Positions 51,511-59,131 of a stretch of 64,000 nt of DNA are shown here, piece after piece. Source of the DNA: Chlorogloeopsis sp. ULAP01 (lineage in GTDB: Bacteria; Cyanobacteriota; Cyanobacteriia; Cyanobacteriales; Nostocaceae); NCBI RefSeq assembly GCF_030381805.1, contig NZ_JAUDRH010000005.1:248001-312000 (forward strand), written 5' to 3'. The number at the start of each line of letters is the position of its first letter. The stretch's first letter is position 1. Both the position numbers and the translations under genes were made by a program. Below the pieces are notes generated by a model that saw nothing but the letters and a program-made list of their open reading frames with translations, did no database searches and was not told where the DNA came from.

Positions 51511-53338
51511 TTATGAATATTCTTCAGTATTTAAGGCATCTTCTAAGTCTAAAGGCTCTTCCACATCAGATGTATCTTCCAAAAACAGAGACAACTGCTC
51601 TGATTGTGGTTCTAAAACAATTTCCTCTCTCTTGGATACATAATCAACCAGCTTAACCCAGTCAATTTGGTAATTTTTCATAAAGTAACGAGTGAATTCC
51701 GCTGTCATCTCATTGACTTTTGCAGCATATGTAGCTTTGAATTGCTCGTCTTTCTTTTTCGCCTTCTCATCAATTGGCACAATTATTTCTTGATACAGAT
51801 TTTCATCTCCTGAAATCAAGCTCCAGAAAGCCTGATCAGCATATTTGTAGTAAATCTTATCTGGTTCTTTATCATCCTTCAAAGGTTTCTGGTCTTTACC
51901 ATACATACAACCATTGACAGCAATAATGTCACCTGTAACTCCTCGCTCACGTAAAATTTCTTTTGCTTTCTTAAAATTATCCTTCATCTTGTTAATCTGG
52001 TCAGAGTTACCCCAGTTAGTTCCAGATTTAATGCCTACAATGTAATATACGTTATCACGTTCAAATTCTAAGTCTATGCTTTTCAATTTAGACTTAAAGC
52101 CATTATATAAAGTTGAAGATATATGTATAGCAAAGCCCTCTAGCAAATTTCCAAAAATGGTTTCTTCTTGAGAGGATAGATAGGCATCAACTATACTTTT
52201 TACGAAATCTCCAGCAAGCTCAATATTCTTAGCTTTGAACAAATAAGGGTTTTTACGTCTAAGAACATCTTTAAGCTTAAGCTCTCTTAAATTCTTAAAT
52301 CTCTTATCATAAAAAGGAGTAAGAACATTCCTAACAAGATAATCATAATAAAGCTGATAATTTGAGTTTGTCATATTGGCATTATTCTGGCTAGGTGTTT
52401 CATCCTCTAGGGCTGGCTCTAAAAGTTGCACATTCGTCTTTGCACGTTCAATGTTAAAAGCTGCTAACCTAGCATATTCTTCTTTGATTTCGATGCCAAT
52501 GTAGTTTCTACCAAGCTCCTTTGCTGCCATACCTGATGTGCCAGAACCAAAAAAAGGGTCAAGTATTATATCTCCAGGTTCAGTAAACAATTTAATAAAC
52601 CAAGAAGGAAGAGATTTAGGAAAAGCTGCACTATGATTTTTGTTACCACACTCGGTTGCTAAATGCAGAACATTAGTTGGATAAGCCATCTTACGGTCTA
52701 ACCAATTTGATATGTTCTTACCAAAACCACTTTCAACTTTGGAATTATCACGTATTCTATCTGTATCACTTAAGTTCCTAAGACGAGACTTAGCCCAATC
52801 ACCCATAGGAACCATAACTCTCTGTTGATACATTTTGAATTTTTTCTGCTTGTTAAACTGTATACAACGTTCCCAAGCATCACGAAAACGATTAGACCAT
52901 TTTCCAGGGTAACAATTTTTTTTATGCCAAATATATTCCTCAGTCCATAACCAACCTTGTTTTTGCATCTCTAAAATCAAATGCAAAACATACGGATGTC
53001 TTTCTCCGTTAACAACTTTTTCTTTAATATTGAGAATAAAAGAACCATCTTCATTTAAGAACTCTTCTAAGTTCGCAAGCAATGGGAACAAACCAATTAA
53101 CATACTCATCTGGACTAATTCCACCATATGTTTTTTTACGACTATCTGCATATGGAGGTGAGGTTATAACCAAATTAACAGTTTCAGAAGGTATTCTTTT
53201 TAGTACTTCTAAACAGTCACCAATAATTATTTTATTATTCCGGTTTTGTGAGGTATCTGTGTCTAGTAAACCCACATCCTGAACAACTATTTCATCTATT
53301 TCAGTAAGTACACTACTATTCAACTTTACTTCTACCAT
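51511..53338 (-). pseudogene. Fused DNA methyltransferase and EcoO109I/PmeII-like nuclease, frameshifted
   Basis: Begins at ATG 53338 (MVEVKLNSSVLTEIDEIVVQ). The first 95 codons hold the target-binding/catalytic motif VITSPPYADSRKK (about 53147-53164) and end at TGA 53053. One base removed at 53053 joins the frame to GSFILNIKEKVVNGERHPYV and onward to 51511, restoring a 608-residue protein. The N-terminal half is a beta-class N4/N6 methyltransferase (SPPY first; DPFFGSGTSGMAAKELGRN later). The C-terminal half (about 300 aa) looks like the PmeII/EcoO109I-type restriction endonuclease: ETIFGNLLEGFAI, SIDLEF and VGIKSGTNWGNSDQINKMKD. Methylation and cutting in one polypeptide, target unknown. 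The lesion should kill the methyltransferase; restart at ATG 53151 would lack SPPY. Confidence 0.75.
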
Positions 53339-53356
53339 CTATCAAGACTTTACTTA

Positions 53357-53368
53357 TACTAATTAGTA
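53357..53368 (-). promoter_or_regulatory. Possible operator palindrome upstream of the restriction-modification gene
   Basis: TACTAATTAGTA is a perfect 12-bp palindrome about 19 bases upstream of the start at 53338, in the position of a controller or repressor site. No controller gene is seen beside it. Confidence 0.35.
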
Positions 53369-53608
53369 GTATAATTTCAAGCATATAAGTATTAATTCTA
53401 TATTTTAGTACTTGCAAAAGCTTAGAATCAGTAAACAAGCTATATCTATCAATATTTAGCTTAAATTAGAAAAACTTAGTAGAATTTGAAGCTTCTACTA
53501 ATCTACTAAACCCTTTTTATCGGGACTTACCTTGTAAAATGTAGCCGTTTATTTATGTATCAGGACTAATTCGTTTTTACAGGTAACTGCAAATATCACT
53601 TTTTCGTT

Positions 53609-53663
53609 GGGCAGGAGAAGAATCGAACTCCTGTGGTTTCAAGCGAGTCACATTTTGAGTTAT
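53609..53663 (-). pseudogene. 3' half of a tRNA-Leu-like gene
   Basis: On the minus strand it reads ACTCAAAATGTG..., a variable segment CTCGCTTGAAACCAC, a T arm AGGAG TTCGATT CTTCT and acceptor CCTGCCC followed by A. From ACTCAAAAT onward it is the same length as, and aligns with, the 3' half of the intact tRNA-Leu(CAA) next to it, but is diverged. Its acceptor strand pairs with GGGCGGG at 53791-53797. Confidence 0.6.
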
Positions 53664-53745
53664 GCGGGTGGTCAGAGTCGAACTGACACGGGTTTAATCC
53701 CGGTAGATTTTGAGTCTACTGCGTCTACCATTTCGCCACACCCGC
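53663..53745 (-). tRNA. tRNA-Leu (CAA)
   Basis: An 83-nt tRNA. The acceptor stem is GCGGGTG / CACCCGC with discriminator A. D arm TGGCGAAATGGTAGACGC. Anticodon stem GTAGA / TCTAC with loop CTCAAAA (anticodon CAA). A long variable arm (CGGGATTAAACCCGTG) and T arm TCAG TTCGACT CTGA mark a class II Leu tRNA. No encoded CCA. It lies between the two halves of another tRNA-like sequence (53609-53663 and 53757-53797), just past the M48 gene stop. Confidence 0.92.
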
Positions 53746-53756
53746 ATCTAAGAGCG

Positions 53757-53797
53757 CATTTTAACTGTGGCTCGTTTACCAGTTTCGCCACCCGCCC
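53757..53797 (-). pseudogene. 5' half of a tRNA-Leu-like gene, overlapping the M48 3' end
   Basis: Reads GGGCGGG TG GCGAAACTGGTAAACGA GC CACA GTTAAAA TG: acceptor, D arm, anticodon stem and a loop with anticodon UAA. It closely follows the real tRNA-Leu pattern. The last codons of the M48 gene (KGGWRNW, stop at 53776) are read from this stretch. With the 3' half at 53609 the two pieces make an 83- to 84-nt tRNA-Leu-sized molecule. Confidence 0.55.
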
Positions 53798-54654
53798 TTA
53801 TTTGCAACTTCACTATTATAATCCATTTTTTGTTTTTGCAACAACAAGTTTTCATATTCCTTGCTGCTTGCCCACCGATCAATTTCTCGCGCTCGTAGCA
53901 CTGGTACTGGATGAGTTAACTGGGCTGTGCGGGCAACTTTGACCATTTCTCCTAATTCACTCTTGCTGATGTCATCGTAAGCACGAGCTTGGGCAACAAA
54001 GGCATCTAAGTTCAGTTGGGGTGCTAGAGTAGGTGAGCCACCAGTAAGCTTCATCAACACTGACATAACTGCTTTGGGGTTTTGGGTAGCTAATAATGCA
54101 GCGCGATCGCAAGTAAACTCTGCGCAGCGTACCCATTCTAATAATTGTGCCTGTAAAGCTTGGGCAACAAAAGCACCTATGTTGGGCAAAGTTGCTGCTG
54201 CTAATATCAATATATTTACTGGTGTTAGGTAAACACTGTGGTCACACTTGAGATGCCCCAATTCATGGGCAATTACCGCCTGAGTTTCCTCTGGTGTGAG
54301 CATATCAATTAGAGAAGTATGCACCACAATAAAAGGCTGCTTACCCCGCATAGCGAAAGTATAGGCATTGGGAGCCGGATGCTGCCTAATGTATAGTTGG
54401 GGTGGCTCCATATCTAGGATTTGGCAGGCTTCCAGCAATAGCTTATGTAAATGAGGTAGTTGCTTTTCACCCACCAAAATACTAGATGCAATATTTTCTA
54501 CATAAAAAACCTGCTCCGCCACAGGCCCCAACAGACTCCTAACGATTGCGTCTATACCAGGGATCTGCTTAAGCGCTTTAGTTGCTTCTAAGTCTAGGGG
54601 GTGACGAAACGAGTCTGCTTTTAGACCAATCAGCGGAATCTTGGAGGAGAACAT
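53776..54654 (-). CDS. M48 family metallopeptidase
   Basis: A 292-aa zinc protease (HtpX/Ste24-like). The zinc motif is His130-Glu131-Leu-Gly-His134 in QAVIAHELGHLKCDHS, and the third-ligand region is VRCAEFTCDRAALLA. There is a hydrophobic stretch after the motif (VNILILAAATLPNIGAFVAQ), so membrane association is likely. Starts at ATG 54654 (MFSSKIPLIGLKADSFRHPL); the frame is also open from 54699. The last residues KGGWRNW are read from a tRNA 5' half, so the true end of the family protein may have been altered. Roles in the family: quality control of membrane proteins. Confidence 0.9.
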   Translation of the reverse strand: MFSSKIPLIGLKADSFRHPLDLEATKALKQIPGIDAIVRSLLGPVAEQVFYVENIASSILVGEKQLPHLHKLLLEACQILDMEPPQLYIRQHPAPNAYTFAMRGKQPFIVVHTSLIDMLTPEETQAVIAHELGHLKCDHSVYLTPVNILILAAATLPNIGAFVAQALQAQLLEWVRCAEFTCDRAALLATQNPKAVMSVLMKLTGGSPTLAPQLNLDAFVAQARAYDDISKSELGEMVKVARTAQLTHPVPVLRAREIDRWASSKEYENLLLQKQKMDYNSEVANKGGWRNW

Positions 54655-54773
54655 GACAAGGCAAGGTGGAAACGACGGTTTTGTAGGTTTGGTCAACAAA
54701 TCATCCCTACAAAGCTAGTATAACTAGAACAAACGAAAGAAGATTGTTAGTGGTTAATAGCTAATCGCTAATG

Positions 54774-54862
54774 GTGAACCAGTGCGTTGCGGAGCCAGTG
54801 CGTTGCGGAGCCAGTGCGCCCTTGCGGGTTAAGCGCGTTGTAGCAACTGCTGAACCCGAAGG
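54774..54862 (+). repeat. GC-rich modular repeat with tandem units
   Basis: Two tandem copies of CAGTGCGTTGCGGAGC (about 54780 onward) are followed by CAGTGCGCCCTTGCGGGTT and AAGCGCGTTGTAG. The 32 bases 54812-54843 are an exact inverse of 58397-58428. Confidence 0.8.
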
Positions 54863-54909
54863 GCTAATAGCTAAACAACAATTAACAATTAACAATTAAC
54901 CACTACATT

Positions 54910-54980
54910 CTATACGGGCGGGTTGAGAAGATAAATCGTCGATTTTAACCGTTCATATAATCAGCAAAACCCGCTCCTAC
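54910..54980 (-). repeat. Dispersed element, copy D
   Basis: Complement reads GTAGGAGCGGGTTTTGCTGA ... GACGATTTATCTTCTCAACC, then CGCCCGTATAG. Slightly longer (71 bp) than copies A-C. Directly upstream of the murA 3' end. Confidence 0.75.
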
Positions 54981-54998
54981 TTGGTTTGTTTTTCTTGT

Positions 54999-56384
54999 CT
55001 ACCTTTTAGGAGTAACTGTTGGTTCGGGGTTAACAGCAGAGGGTGAGACTTCTGTATCTGCTAAAGGAATGGATGTACGCTTAATTTTTGCTCCTAACTG
55101 TTGCAATTTTAAATCGAGGCGATCATAACCCCGATCCAAATAGCGTAGTCCTTGAATAGTTGTTTTGCCATTTGCTGCCAAACCAGCCACTACTAAAGCT
55201 GCTGCTGCTCGCAAATCAGTGCCAATGACAGGCGCACCAGATAAAATCGGCACTCCTCGGACAATGGCAGTGTTACCTTTAACACGAATATCTGCTCCCA
55301 AACGATTCAACTCAGAAGCATGACGCAAGCGGTTCTCAAAAACGGTTTCGTTAATCAGACTATCGCCTTCTGCAATAGATAGCAAAGCCATAAACGGCGC
55401 TTGCATATCTGTAGGGAAGCCTGGATGAGGCATGGTTTCAATATCTGTTGCTAAGAGTCTTTCGGCTGGGAGAACTCGTAAGCAGTTTGGTGATTCTTCA
55501 ATTACACAAACGCCTATATCCCCCAATTTGGCAATCACTGGGAGCAAAGCATCTGGTGCGACTTGCGAGAGAGTGAGTTCTGAACGGGTGATGGCTGCTG
55601 CGACTAAAAATGTTCCTGCCTCGATGCGATCGGGAATAATACTGTATTCAGTAGAGTGTAATTTGGGAACGCCGATGATAGAAATTTTACTTGTTCCAGC
55701 ACCGTGAATTTTCGCTCCCATTGCTATACAGAAATTTGCTAAATCTACTACTTCTGGCTCGCGGGCTGCATTTTCGATAATGGTTTCCCCTTCTGCCAGA
55801 GTAGCAGCCATCATCAATGTTTCTGTGGCTCCTACACTCGGAATATCTAGATAAATTTTTGCTCCCCTAAGTCGGCGGCTGTTTCCAGGTATATAAGCAT
55901 TACAAATACCATGCTCAATTTGCACCTCAGCTCCCATTGCTTGCAATCCCCGGACATGAAGATCCACTGGTCTTGCTCCAATGGCACAACCACCTGGTAG
56001 CGGCATCTGTGCCACTCCTAAACGTGCCAAAATTGGGCCGATCGCAAAAAAACTTGCCCGCAACTGAGTAACTAGCTCATAGGGGGCCTTGGATGATGTA
56101 AAGTCGCTAGCATTAATATCTAAAATGTCTCCATTTCGCTGCAAGCGGACACCTAAAGCTGATAAAACTTGACCCATCCGCTCTACATCTACCAATAAAG
56201 GTACATTACGGATGCGGCAGTCACCTGAACAGAGCAATGCTCCAGCCATAATTACTAGTGCTGAATTTTTTGCCCCGCTAATTTGTACATGACCTTGCAA
56301 ACGATGCCCACCCCAGATTTGCAAGACTGAGGAGTCTGCAACAGGTGATAACTTGGCATCTGATAAGCCATTAGAAGAATTAAT
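54999..56384 (-). CDS. murA: UDP-N-acetylglucosamine 1-carboxyvinyltransferase, probably starting at AUU
   Basis: First committed step of peptidoglycan synthesis: adds enolpyruvate from PEP to UDP-GlcNAc. The EPSP-synthase-like fold is clear: GHVQISGAKNSALVIMAGAL, PYELVTQLRASFFAIGPILA, the catalytic cysteine loop PLPGGCAIGARPVDLHVRGL, and the later RAAAALVVAGLAANGKTTIQ. Downstream of a stop there is no ATG or GTG in frame until TTG 56324, which has no ribosome-binding site. However an in-frame ATT at 56384-56382 is preceded by GGAGGAG at 56397-56391 with a perfect 6-nt gap; from ATT the protein is 461 aa (INSSNGLSDAKLSPVADSSV, then LQIWGG). I give 56384. If TTG is used, the length is 441 aa, closer to E. 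coli MurA (419). C-terminal 20 residues are a variable tail. Confidence 0.9.
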   Translation of the reverse strand: MNSSNGLSDAKLSPVADSSVLQIWGGHRLQGHVQISGAKNSALVIMAGALLCSGDCRIRNVPLLVDVERMGQVLSALGVRLQRNGDILDINASDFTSSKAPYELVTQLRASFFAIGPILARLGVAQMPLPGGCAIGARPVDLHVRGLQAMGAEVQIEHGICNAYIPGNSRRLRGAKIYLDIPSVGATETLMMAATLAEGETIIENAAREPEVVDLANFCIAMGAKIHGAGTSKISIIGVPKLHSTEYSIIPDRIEAGTFLVAAAITRSELTLSQVAPDALLPVIAKLGDIGVCVIEESPNCLRVLPAERLLATDIETMPHPGFPTDMQAPFMALLSIAEGDSLINETVFENRLRHASELNRLGADIRVKGNTAIVRGVPILSGAPVIGTDLRAAAALVVAGLAANGKTTIQGLRYLDRGYDRLDLKLQQLGAKIKRTSIPLADTEVSPSAVNPEPTVTPKR

Positions 56385-56690
56385 AAGCCGCTCCTCCGAA
56401 AAACTATAAAATTTACAAAATTTAAGTTGGTTTCGATTCTACAGTAAAGATTTAATTTGTCTACATTATTGCATTACATCTGTAAGCGCCATACTGTATT
56501 TTGAGATGGCACAGAGACTACCAATTGGTGAAAGCCTTGTTGTATATAGATTTTTTTAGATAAGAAAGGACTGATACACCTTATCTGGCTTTAGCAAAAG
56601 TCAATACTCAGTAAAGGAGATGAGGGATTCGTGACTGGGGACTAGGAACAAAAGTGAAAGTTCTCTAATTGACAAACATGGAATCATTGC
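56385..56690. other. 306-bp spacer between murA and tRNA-Leu(CAG)
   Basis: AT-rich; a ribosome-binding site for murA at its left end and a promoter for the tRNA at 56691. Otherwise a small low-complexity part (GTGACTGGGGACTAGGAACA, about 56630-56650). No gene. Confidence 0.45.
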
Positions 56691-56719
56691 TTGACGCCAT
56701 GAGAAATTTAAGCGACAAT
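56691..56719 (+). promoter_or_regulatory. Probable sigma-70-type promoter of tRNA-Leu(CAG)
   Basis: TTGACG (56691-56696), a 17-bp gap, then GACAAT (56714-56719), a four-of-six match to TATAAT. The expected start is about 56726, some 20 bases before the tRNA. Confidence 0.5.
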
Positions 56720-56747
56720 AGAGAACGGTCAATAAAATGTCACGCTA

Positions 56748-56829
56748 GCGGAACTGGCGGAATTGGCAGACGCGCTAGATTCAGGTTCTAGTGCCGCAAG
56801 GCTTCCGGGTTCAAGTCCCGGGTTCCGCA
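56748..56829 (+). tRNA. tRNA-Leu (CAG)
   Basis: An 82-nt class II tRNA. Acceptor GCGGAAC / GTTCCGC with discriminator A. D arm TGGCGGAATTGGCAGACGC. Anticodon stem CTAGA / TCTAG with loop TTCAGGT (anticodon CAG). Variable arm TGCCGCAAGGCTT and T arm CCGGG TTCAAGT CCCGG. No encoded CCA. A promoter-like sequence lies at 56691. Confidence 0.95.
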
Positions 56830-56910
56830 TTTACATCTAGATTATGAAGTATGAATTATGAAAGTCCTTATAATTCATAATTTAGCATCCATAATTCATA
56901 ACTTTTTTTG

Positions 56911-57708
56911 ATGTTAACTAGTTTACAGAATCCTTTAGTTAAACAAATTAGAAAACTCCATTCTGCAAAAGAACGCCACAAACAGCAGTTGTTTTTATTG
57001 GAGGGTACGCATTTATTGCAAGAAGCCTATGCAGTGAATTATCCATTGGTTGTAGCTTGTTGTACTCCACAATGGCAAACAGCTCATCCCCAGCTATGGC
57101 AAGAAGTTCAGGAAAGATGCGATCGCACAGAAATTGTGAGCGAAGAAGTAATGGCAGCGCTCGCTACTACAGTAAATCCAGATGGGATAGTAGCAACGGC
57201 AAAACAAGGCGATCGCCTTCCTCAAGTATTGTTTACTGGTTTGGTACTGGCTTTAGAAACAGTTCAAGATCCGGGTAACTTGGGTACTATCATTCGCACA
57301 GCAGCTGCGGCTGGTGCATCTGGATTGTGGCTAAGTGAAGATAGTGTAGATTTAGACAATCCTAAAGTATTGCGTGCTACAGCCGGACAGTGGTTTCGTC
57401 TACCAATGGCGGTAACCCCAGATTTAAGAACAATACTACAGCAAGCCAAGCAAGCGGGAATGCAAGCGATCGCAACTTTGCCCAGCGCAACTTTAACTTA
57501 CTGGGAAATAGACTGGCGTAAACCAAGTCTAATTTTATTGGGAAATGAAGGCGCTGGATTGTCGGCAGAATTAGCGGCGATGGCAGATTTACAAGTAAAA
57601 ATACCCCTCAGCCCTGGGGTAGAGTCGTTGAATGTAGCGATCACCGCTGCATTAATGTTGTATGAGGCACAACGGCAGAAAAGAGAGGGAACAGGGAACA
57701 GGGGATAA
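56911..57708 (+). CDS. SpoU/TrmH family RNA 2'-O-methyltransferase
   Basis: A 265-aa SPOUT methyltransferase. An N-terminal substrate-binding (SpoU_sub_bind-like) region (KQIRKLHSAKERHKQQLFLL, EGTHLLQEA) precedes the trefoil-knot catalytic domain with its three motifs: LALETVQDPGNLGTIIRTAA (motif 1), LILLGNEGAGLSAELAAMAD (motif 2) and IPLSPGVESLNVAITAALML (motif 3). Enzymes of this group methylate ribose in tRNA or 23S rRNA; the exact nucleotide is not readable. Start is the ATG at 56911. Lies 81 bp downstream of tRNA-Leu(CAG) and may be read from the same transcript. Confidence 0.92.
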   Translation: MLTSLQNPLVKQIRKLHSAKERHKQQLFLLEGTHLLQEAYAVNYPLVVACCTPQWQTAHPQLWQEVQERCDRTEIVSEEVMAALATTVNPDGIVATAKQGDRLPQVLFTGLVLALETVQDPGNLGTIIRTAAAAGASGLWLSEDSVDLDNPKVLRATAGQWFRLPMAVTPDLRTILQQAKQAGMQAIATLPSATLTYWEIDWRKPSLILLGNEGAGLSAELAAMADLQVKIPLSPGVESLNVAITAALMLYEAQRQKREGTGNRG

Positions 57709-57787
57709 GGGACACGTAACACCGGGACACGGGACAAAGGGAGATGGGGAAAACAACTAATAACTAATGACAAATGACCAATGACTA
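57709..57787. repeat. Low-complexity spacer repeat
   Basis: GGGACACGTAACACCGGGAC and GGGAGATGGGGAAAACAAC are followed by AATGACAAATGACCAATGAC. The last part matches, inverted, the insert in the LpxB-like gene. Confidence 0.7.
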
Positions 57788-58033
57788 TTAACTATCAGCT
57801 TTTTCCTTCTCTTGTAAATACTGCTCAATATCAGCAACTGCGTCTTCCCAAGCAGCTAAATCAATTACCGAGGCATTTTCAGCGAATTGGTCATCATTAA
57901 TACTATCATCTGGCAATTTTGGTATTTCCTCTTCTTCTGCTGACTTTTCTTGCAAAATATGCTGTAGCTCCCCAAGGGATTGCTGAAAATCTTTAGCAGC
58001 AGCTTGGCGCTGTTCGTGCTGACTTGGTTCCAT
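57788..58033 (-). CDS. Small conserved cyanobacterial protein, acidic
   Basis: An 81-aa soluble protein: MEPSQHEQRQAAAKDFQQSL, then GELQHILQEKSAEEEEIPKL, then VIDLAAWEDAVADIEQYLQE. It is acidic and mostly helical. I associate it with short conserved cyanobacterial hypotheticals, but no function is known. Convergent with the SpoU gene, with the repeat between them. Confidence 0.75.
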   Translation of the reverse strand: MEPSQHEQRQAAAKDFQQSLGELQHILQEKSAEEEEIPKLPDDSINDDQFAENASVIDLAAWEDAVADIEQYLQEKEKADS

Positions 58034-58537
58034 AGCTTTGATTTTAAAATTTAAATTGATTTGCGAAAGGTGACCAGCAGTTTCTATAAATTTATATCTT
58101 GCAAATTCTACATTTAACAGCTTACCTTTGTATAAAATTTACATATTAGTAAAATACCACTTTAAAAAAGCTCTATTTTTTTAGATCTATAAAATTGTAA
58201 CTATCAGCGTCATCAGCACACAGAAAAAGTAAGTGGGTAGGCACAAATAAAGCCAACTATGTAAAGAACAATGAATCAGCTTAAAACCCTCTTCCCTTCT
58301 GCCTCTGTGCAGTCTCTGTGCAGTCGCACTCGACGCGCTTAACCCGGCGCCAGGTGACGCTAGGTGCTACCCTGCGGGAAGCCGCCCGGAGGGCGTCTAC
58401 AACGCGCTTAACCCGCAAGGGCGCACTGCCTCCTCTGCCTCCAGCATAGCTGCCTTACCCTAGCGATAAATTTTCCCACCCACCTACTTAATAACCATAT
58501 GAGATCAGCGTTTGTTGGGTGTGGGAATTTTCAATTG
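58034..58537. other. 504-bp spacer with GC-rich modular repeat
   Basis: AT-rich up to about 58290, then a GC-rich modular block (58310-58440, with GCGCTTAACCCGGCGCCAGG and GGTGCTACCCTGCGGGAAGC), and then AT-rich DNA beyond the thioesterase gene stop. No gene. Confidence 0.5.
58310..58440 (-). repeat. GC-rich modular repeat
   Basis: Contains an exact 32-bp inverse of 54812-54843 at 58397-58428, and module GCCAGGTGACGCTAGGTGCT related to that at 42500. Its strong GC content contrasts with its AT-rich flanks. Confidence 0.8.
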
Positions 58538-58966
58538 CTAACTAATAGTTACACCTGAGTGTTGCACTTGCATAAATTTATTTAGTAACAAATTGGGAAT
58601 TGGGCGCGGGCGCATTGATTTAACGTCTACCCATACCCATAAAGCCTCTGCTGTTACTAATAAATCTTCCTGGTTTTGTTTGCGAATTTCGTAGCGTCGT
58701 ACAGCACGAGTACCGCGCATTTGCTGCAACCAAGTAGTAATTTCCAAGGTATCACCTGCTACAGATGGACGTAGATAGTCAATTTCTACCCGCCGCATCA
58801 CAAATGCGCCCCCCAATTCCCGGTAGACATCGAAAGTAATGCCCAAGTGTTCTGAATGTTCAATGGCAGCTTGTTCTAAGTAGTTTTGGTAAACTGCATT
58901 GTTGACGTGTCCGAGAGTATCCATCTCATAATGTCGAACCCGGAGTAAAGTTTGGTATTTTTGCAT
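58538..58966 (-). CDS. YbgC/4-hydroxybenzoyl-CoA thioesterase family protein
   Basis: A 142-aa single hot-dog-fold acyl-CoA thioesterase. Signature RVRHYEMDTLGHVNNAVYQNYLEQA (catalytic Asp in the MDTLGH segment), then MRRVEIDYLRPSVAGDTLEI and RGTRAVRRYEIRKQ. This family hydrolyses short- or aromatic acyl-CoAs; in photosynthetic organisms close relatives act in vitamin K1/phylloquinone synthesis (DHNA-CoA thioesterase), which is a plausible but unproven role here. ATG at 58966. Stands alone. Confidence 0.88.
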   Translation of the reverse strand: MQKYQTLLRVRHYEMDTLGHVNNAVYQNYLEQAAIEHSEHLGITFDVYRELGGAFVMRRVEIDYLRPSVAGDTLEITTWLQQMRGTRAVRRYEIRKQNQEDLLVTAEALWVWVDVKSMRPRPIPNLLLNKFMQVQHSGVTIS

Positions 58967-59131
58967 AGACGATTTGGTATTTGCATGCTTTTTCTATGTT
59001 AGTTGCCTCATTTTTTGAAACAGCGACAAAGTTAACATGAGTAATACCATTTTGGATTTAACACTTATTGCGGGAAGTTCCCAGGAAGAGGAACCTAAGA
59101 AAGGGGATTTACCGAACCGATGAAAAATTTT

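Noticed and set aside
53607..53942. Plus-strand frame of 111 codons over the tRNA and the M48 end
   Set aside because: It reads through a tRNA on the opposite strand and the M48 3' end; no independent support.
56908..56911. Start of the SpoU gene at TTG 56908
   Set aside because: An ATG follows immediately at 56911, which is the normal choice.
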